DNA of 10,013 bases from an uncultured Oscillospiraceae bacterium (GTDB taxonomy: Bacteria > Bacillota > Clostridia > Oscillospirales > Oscillospiraceae). The stretch's first letter is position 1. Every line of letters begins with the position of its first letter. Under the pieces are notes generated by a model. It saw nothing but the letters and a program-made list of their open reading frames with translations, had not been told where the DNA came from and did no database searches. Made by a program: the position numbers and the translations under genes. Location: contig CAKTVN010000047.1 of NCBI GenBank assembly GCA_934623545.1, positions 1 to 10,013 on the forward strand, given 5' to 3'. Positions 6,685-10,013 of the stretch are shown here, piece by piece.

Positions 6685-7383
6685 ATGTACTGTGTAAAAT
6701 GCGGCGCGGAGCTCGCCGACAGTGAAAAAAAGTGCCCGCTGTGCGGGACGACCGTGTTCCACCCCGACATCCCGCGCAAGCTCGCCGACCCGCCCTATCC
6801 GGCGGAGCGGAGGCTCAGACCGGAGGACGTCAACCGCTCGGGCGTGCTGTTCGTGCTGACGGTGCTGGCACTGCTGCCGGCGGTCATCTGCCTGCTGTGC
6901 GACTGGCGCATCAACGGCGGGATCGTCTGGTCCGGCTATGCTTCGGGGGCGATCGTGCTTCTGTATTTGCTCATCGTGCTGCCGATGTGGTTCCGGCATC
7001 CGAATCCGGTGATCTTCGTGCCGGTCGACTTTGTCGCAATCGGGCTGTATCTGCTGTATATCAGCTTCGCCACCGGCGGACACTGGTTCTTGAGCTTTGC
7101 CTTCCCGGTGACGGGGGCGATCGGGCTGCTGGTGAGCGCGGTCGTGGCGCTGACGCACTATCTGCACGCCGGATATCTGTATATCTACGGCGGCGGGCTC
7201 ATCCTCGGCGGCGGGCTGGCGGTTTTGATCGAGTTTCTGCTGAACATCACGTTCCACGCGCACGAGACCTTCTTCTGGTCGTTTTATCCGCTCGCGGCGG
7301 GCGTGATCTTGGGGCTGATGCTCATCGTCATCGCCATCTGCAAGCCGCTGCGAGAGTCGCTGCGCCGGAAATTCTTCCTGTGA
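6685..7383 (+). CDS. Zinc-ribbon six-helix membrane protein, DUF6320-like
   Basis: A 232-residue protein that opens with a compact zinc ribbon: Cys3-x2-Cys6, then Cys17-x2-Cys20. A proline-rich linker containing PPYP (36-39) follows. The rest is hydrophobic, with six predicted helices (about 52-72, 80-101, 108-128, 134-157, 163-188, 198-219) and a basic tail RESLRRKFFL. From memory this layout matches DUF6320; I could not check a profile. The ribbon should face the cytoplasm, since it precedes the first helix without a signal peptide. The ribosome binding site GGGAG (6671-6675) is 9 bases before ATG. The gene starts 15 bases after the hydrolase-acyltransferase stop with no promoter between, so the two are almost certainly co-transcribed. 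A role in anchoring or partnering that enzyme at the membrane is inference from position only; no catalytic motif is visible. Confidence 0.8.
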   Translation: MYCVKCGAELADSEKKCPLCGTTVFHPDIPRKLADPPYPAERRLRPEDVNRSGVLFVLTVLALLPAVICLLCDWRINGGIVWSGYASGAIVLLYLLIVLPMWFRHPNPVIFVPVDFVAIGLYLLYISFATGGHWFLSFAFPVTGAIGLLVSAVVALTHYLHAGYLYIYGGGLILGGGLAVLIEFLLNITFHAHETFFWSFYPLAAGVILGLMLIVIAICKPLRESLRRKFFL

Positions 7384-7392
7384 TACTTTGAC

Positions 7393-7432
7393 TTGACGAA
7401 ATACGCCGCGTCCGTGTAGAATGGACGCGGCG
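7393..7432 (+). promoter_or_regulatory. Promoter enclosed in an inverted repeat, before DUF2284 gene
   Basis: TTGACG (7393-7398) and TAGAAT (7417-7422) are separated by 18 bp, each five of six matches to consensus. Perfect 10-base inverted arms, CGCCGCGTCC (7404-7413) and GGACGCGGCG (7423-7432), flank the -10 box exactly. As DNA this suits an operator where a bound dimer would block the polymerase. As RNA it is a GC hairpin followed by CATTTATCGAATTTT, which could be a weak terminator for the preceding gene. Both readings are possible and neither is proven. Confidence 0.6.
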
Positions 7433-7450
7433 CATTTATCGAATTTTCAA

Positions 7451-8038
7451 ATGAATAAGGAGATGTTGAAGATCGACCGGGAAAAGCTCGAGCAGCAGCT
7501 TGCGGAGCTGCCGCTGTATCAATATATGTTTCTGACGCCGGGAGACCTGACCTTTACGGAGCGGGTGAGGCACATCTGCCAGACGGAGTGCCCGATGTAC
7601 AATACGACCTGGGCGTGCCCGCCCGCGGTCGGGACGGTGGAGGCGTGCCGCGAAAAATGCCTGAAATTTTCCTCCATGCTGGTGATCTCCACCATCACGG
7701 AGGTGTCGGACATCGCGAACATCGACGAGACGCTGGCGACCCGTGCGCCGCATGAGGCGGTAACGCATCAGGTCACGGAGCTGGTGCGCGCGCAGACCGG
7801 CGGGGAGGTCTATGCGCTTTCCACCGAGGCGTGCGCGATCTGCGAAAAATGCGCATGGCCCGACGCGCCCTGCCGCCATCCGGAGCGGATGTGCCCGTGC
7901 GTCGAGAGCCACGGAATTTTGGTAACGGAGCTTGCGGAGAAATTCGGGCTGGATTTTGTAAACGGAAACTACGTGACGTGGTATTCGCTGATCTTTTATT
8001 CAGAGTCCTCTGCGGGGGAAAACAGCGACCACGGATAG
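7451..8038 (+). CDS. Cysteine-rich DUF2284 putative metal-binding protein
   Basis: About 195 residues with eleven cysteines, matching DUF2284, a family described only as predicted metal binding. Numbered from ATG 7451: the first cluster is Cys43, Cys47 and Cys56 in a TTWACPPAVGTVEAC stretch (the WACPP motif is a family hallmark), then Cys66 and Cys70. The second is Cys128-x2-Cys131-x2-Cys134, with Cys141, Cys148 and Cys150 after it, a ferredoxin-like spacing that suggests an iron-sulfur cluster. Redox partner and substrate are unknown. No signal peptide or membrane helix is seen. The start is uncertain: ATG 7451 lacks a good ribosome binding site, ATG 7463 directly abuts AAGGAG (7457-7462), and ATG 7421 overlaps the -10 box. 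The last 43 bases overlap the 3' end of the convergent pseudouridine synthase gene, so the extreme C-terminus (after YSLIFYSE) is probably not conserved. Confidence 0.82.
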   Translation: MNKEMLKIDREKLEQQLAELPLYQYMFLTPGDLTFTERVRHICQTECPMYNTTWACPPAVGTVEACREKCLKFSSMLVISTITEVSDIANIDETLATRAPHEAVTHQVTELVRAQTGGEVYALSTEACAICEKCAWPDAPCRHPERMCPCVESHGILVTELAEKFGLDFVNGNYVTWYSLIFYSESSAGENSDHG

Positions 8039-8646
8039 ACCTGCGGCGGCTGCGCCGTAAAGCTCAGCGCTTCGCCGGTCGTCGGGTGCGGAAAGCACAG
8101 CGCCGCCGACCAGAGCGCGACCGCGCAGCGGTTGGAGCGGCTGCCGTATTTCCCATCGCCGAGCAGCGGCATTCCGCGCGAGGCGAACTGTACGCGAATT
8201 TGATGCGTCCTTCCGGTGTGGAGCCGGACGGAGACGAGCGTCAGCCCCTCGACGGCGCCCAGCGTGCGATAGGACAGCAGCGCTTCCTTGACCCCGGCAC
8301 GCTTTCGCCGGACGACGAAGCTTTTGTTTCGGCTGCGGTCAAAGAAGAGAAGGTCGCGCAGCGTGCCCTCCGGCTGCTCCGGCGCGCTGTCCAGCACGGC
8401 GAGATAGCGCTTGGAGAAGGCTTCGGTCTGCATGGCGGCGGAGAGCTTCGCCGCGGCTTCGCGCGTGCGCGCAAAGACCATGACGCCGCCGACCGGCTGA
8501 TCGAGCCGGTGTACGGGGTAGATCTCCCCGCCGAGCTGCGCGCGCAGCAGCGCGGGGAGGGCGGCTTCTCCGTCTCCCTGTGAGAGTACGCCGGATGGCT
8601 TGAGGCATACGGCGATGGCTTCGTCTGCAAATAGAATTTCCGGCAT
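7996..8646 (-). CDS. RluA-family RNA pseudouridine synthase, short form
   Basis: A 216-residue enzyme that isomerises uridine to pseudouridine in rRNA or tRNA. The signature PVHRLDQPVGG holds the catalytic Asp49 (HRLD, 46-49). The second family motif, LHTGRTHQIRV, is at 142-152, and the closing basic/aromatic motif near LLGDGKYG is at 161-168. There is no N-terminal S4 RNA-binding domain, as in the compact RluA/RluC-like single-domain members. The exact target base cannot be told from sequence, so no gene symbol is given. The start ATG (8644-8646) has AGGAG (8654-8658) 7 bases upstream. A candidate minus-strand promoter is TTGCGT (8713-8708) and TATGAT (8690-8685) with 17-bp spacing. Its stop lies inside the DUF2284 gene, giving a 43-bp tail-to-tail overlap. 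No terminator hairpin is visible beyond the stop. Confidence 0.92.
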   Translation of the reverse strand: MPEILFADEAIAVCLKPSGVLSQGDGEAALPALLRAQLGGEIYPVHRLDQPVGGVMVFARTREAAAKLSAAMQTEAFSKRYLAVLDSAPEQPEGTLRDLLFFDRSRNKSFVVRRKRAGVKEALLSYRTLGAVEGLTLVSVRLHTGRTHQIRVQFASRGMPLLGDGKYGSRSNRCAVALWSAALCFPHPTTGEALSFTAQPPQVYPWSLFSPAEDSE

Positions 8647-8684
8647 AGGCTGGCTCCTGACTGCGCACGGCGCGGTTTTGTATC

Positions 8685-8713
8685 ATCATAAACGCCTCCG
8701 GCGAAAAACGCAA
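8685..8713 (-). promoter_or_regulatory. Candidate promoter for the pseudouridine synthase gene
   Basis: On the minus strand TTGCGT (8713-8708) and TATGAT (8690-8685) are 17 bp apart. The -10 matches five of six consensus bases and the -35 three of six. The predicted start is about 30 bases before the ATG. Over the same bases the plus strand has CTGACT (8657-8662) and TATCAT (8681-8686) with 18-bp spacing, a possible overlapping promoter for the ABC exporter gene. Confidence 0.4.
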
Positions 8714-8754
8714 GCGCCGGGGAAAAGATCAGACAGAGAATTTTCAAGGGTAAC

Positions 8755-8808
8755 ACCGCACAATTCGGCAAGCAGATCCGGCGAAGCGCGAAGACGAAAT
8801 TGTGCGGT
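8755..8808 (+). promoter_or_regulatory. Inverted repeat in the leader of the ABC exporter gene
   Basis: Eleven-base perfectly complementary arms, ACCGCACAATT (8755-8765) and AATTGTGCGGT (8798-8808), enclose 32 bases. The second arm ends 14 bases before the AGGAGA ribosome binding site (8823-8828) of the ABC gene. No U tract follows, so it is not a plain terminator. It may be an operator or a structured leader affecting translation. No known riboswitch class is recognised. Confidence 0.5.
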
Positions 8809-8834
8809 CTGCCCAAGACAACAGGAGAATTTCA

Positions 8835-10013
8835 ATGACAACGAAAGAGTATCAGAAAAAGAGCGGCTTTGCGATTTTCCTTTCCTTCTTCAAGCCGCAT
8901 CTCGGGCTGTTTGCGACGGACCTCGCCTGTGCGCTGGTCGTTGCGATGATCGATCTGTGCTATCCCATCATCTCGCGCACTGCGATGAAAACGCTGCTGC
9001 CGCAGCAGGCGTACAAGACGTTTTTCATCGTGATGGGGATCGTGGTGCTGGCGTACATCCTGCGCTCGTTCCTGTATTTCATCATCGGCTACTGGGGCCA
9101 CACGTTCGGCATCCGCGTTGAGGCGGACATCCGCGACGCGCTCTTTACGCATATGCAGGAGCTGAGCTTCGATTTCTACGACCGCAACCGGACCGGGCAG
9201 CTGATGAGCCGCCTGACCTCCGACCTGTTTGAGATCACGGAGCTTGCGCACCACGGTCCGGAGGACCTGTTTATTTCGGCGGTGACGATCATCGGCGCGC
9301 TCGCGATCATGTTTACCATCGAGTGGCGGCTCGCGCTGGTGGTGTGCGTTATGGTGCCGGTCTTTCTGGCGGTGGTCATGAGCCGCCGCCGCGCCATGAG
9401 TGAAGCGTCACGCTTCGTCAAACAGAAGACCGGCGCGATCAACGCCGATATCGAGTCCAGCCTCTCCGGGATGCGCACGGCGAAGGCGTTCGCCAGCGAG
9501 AATGTTGAGGAGGAAAAGTTCCGCCGCTCGAACAATATGTACAAGACCTCTAAAAAGCGATTCCATAAGGAGATGGGGCTCTTCAATGCCCTGATGGAGT
9601 TCTTTGTGTCGATGCTTTCGGTGGCGGTGGTCGCGGTCGGCGGCGTGCTCATCATGAAGGGCGATATGAACTACGTCGATCTGATCACCTTCAGCCTGTA
9701 TATCACCTCGTTCGTAAACCCCATCCGGCGGCTCGCCAACTTTTCAGAGCTGTTTGCCAACGGCACGGCGGGCTTCTCGCGCTTTCTGGAGATCATGCGC
9801 ACCGAGCCGGTGCTCAAGGACAGCCCGGATGCGCAGGAACTGCGAGACGTAAAGGGTGCGATCGATGTGGAGCACGTGTCGTTCGCCTATGACGCGGACC
9901 TTGCGGTGCTGCACGATGTGACGCTGCACGTCGCGCCCGGGGAGACGGTCGCGGTCGTCGGTCCGTCCGGCGGCGGCAAATCGACGCTGTGTCAGCTCAT
10001 CCCGCGCTTTTAC
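8835..10013 (+). CDS. ABC exporter half-transporter (membrane domain plus ATPase), 3'-truncated
   Basis: The first 393 residues of an MsbA/BmrA-type ABC exporter; the frame is open to the window edge. A six-helix membrane domain is visible, with helices near 24-46, 63-86, 145-162, 165-183, 250-272 and 280-298. It carries the family's cytoplasmic-loop signature FYDRNRTGQLMSRLTSD (114-130), the coupling-helix region. The ATPase starts near 340, with an A-loop aromatic Tyr352 (FAYD) and Walker A GPSGGGKST (376-384). The Q-loop, ABC signature, Walker B and H-loop lie beyond the edge; about 180-200 residues are missing relative to the usual 580. Start ATG 8835 has AGGAGA (8823-8828) about 7 bases upstream. 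Such proteins work as dimers exporting lipids, drugs or peptides; the substrate is unknown. A partner half-transporter could follow outside the window. Confidence 0.93.
   Translation, partial: MTTKEYQKKSGFAIFLSFFKPHLGLFATDLACALVVAMIDLCYPIISRTAMKTLLPQQAYKTFFIVMGIVVLAYILRSFLYFIIGYWGHTFGIRVEADIRDALFTHMQELSFDFYDRNRTGQLMSRLTSDLFEITELAHHGPEDLFISAVTIIGALAIMFTIEWRLALVVCVMVPVFLAVVMSRRRAMSEASRFVKQKTGAINADIESSLSGMRTAKAFASENVEEEKFRRSNNMYKTSKKRFHKEMGLFNALMEFFVSMLSVAVVAVGGVLIMKGDMNYVDLITFSLYITSFVNPIRRLANFSELFANGTAGFSRFLEIMRTEPVLKDSPDAQELRDVKGAIDVEHVSFAYDADLAVLHDVTLHVAPGETVAVVGPSGGGKSTLCQLIPRFY

Noticed and set aside
5194..7263. 689-codon open frame antisense to the fusion and ribbon genes
   Set aside because: It spans two clear genes and their junction, has biased R/H/Q/D composition and no recognisable motif. 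Lack of stops follows from GC-rich third positions.
7421..7450. ATG 7421 as the DUF2284 start
   Set aside because: The codon overlaps the -10 box and one arm of the inverted repeat, so it would precede the transcript start.
8600..9121. 173-codon open frame over the spacer and the ABC gene start
   Set aside because: It is in the wrong frame relative to the ABC exporter, which begins at 8835 with a good ribosome binding site and continues to the window edge.

Overview
The window is about 10 kb of GC-rich DNA that reads like a chromosomal segment of a Gram-positive Clostridia member, most likely a gut Oscillospirales relative. That placement rests on GC-rich third codon positions, strong AGGAGG-type ribosome binding sites, use of a TTG start, sigma-A-like promoters and the family content (FtsH, HdeD-like DUF308, DUF2284, a zinc-ribbon membrane protein). 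It is an inference from style, not a phylogenetic result. Nothing indicates phage, plasmid, CRISPR or RNA genes.

Layout. At the left edge, the 3' four-fifths of thrS (threonyl-tRNA synthetase) runs rightward and ends in a double-hairpin region. Converging on it from the right is a leftward two-gene operon, ftsH then a DUF308/HdeD-like membrane protein gene, joined by an ATGA stop/start overlap. A 440-bp spacer follows. It holds the ftsH promoter, a perfect 28-bp palindrome, a 101-bp cloverleaf-like imperfect inverted repeat, a third GC-rich palindrome and a very good rightward promoter.

That promoter drives the most unusual part of the window: a 720-residue fusion of an HSL-type alpha/beta-hydrolase (esterase) with a CoA-dependent acyltransferase/condensation-like domain. 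Fifteen bases downstream is a small protein with an N-terminal four-cysteine zinc ribbon and six predicted membrane helices. The two look like one operon and may form a membrane-associated acyl hydrolysis/transfer module of unknown substrate.

Next come a cysteine-rich DUF2284 protein with its own promoter embedded in an inverted repeat, a convergent RluA-family pseudouridine synthase whose 3' end overlaps it by 43 bp, and, divergent from that, an ABC exporter (membrane domain fused to ATPase) that runs off the right edge just after its Walker A motif.

Housekeeping genes (thrS, ftsH, rluA-like) therefore surround a lipid/ester-type accessory operon. The main open questions are the substrate of the fusion protein, whether the zinc-ribbon protein is its partner, and whether the spacer palindromes are a dispersed repeat family.
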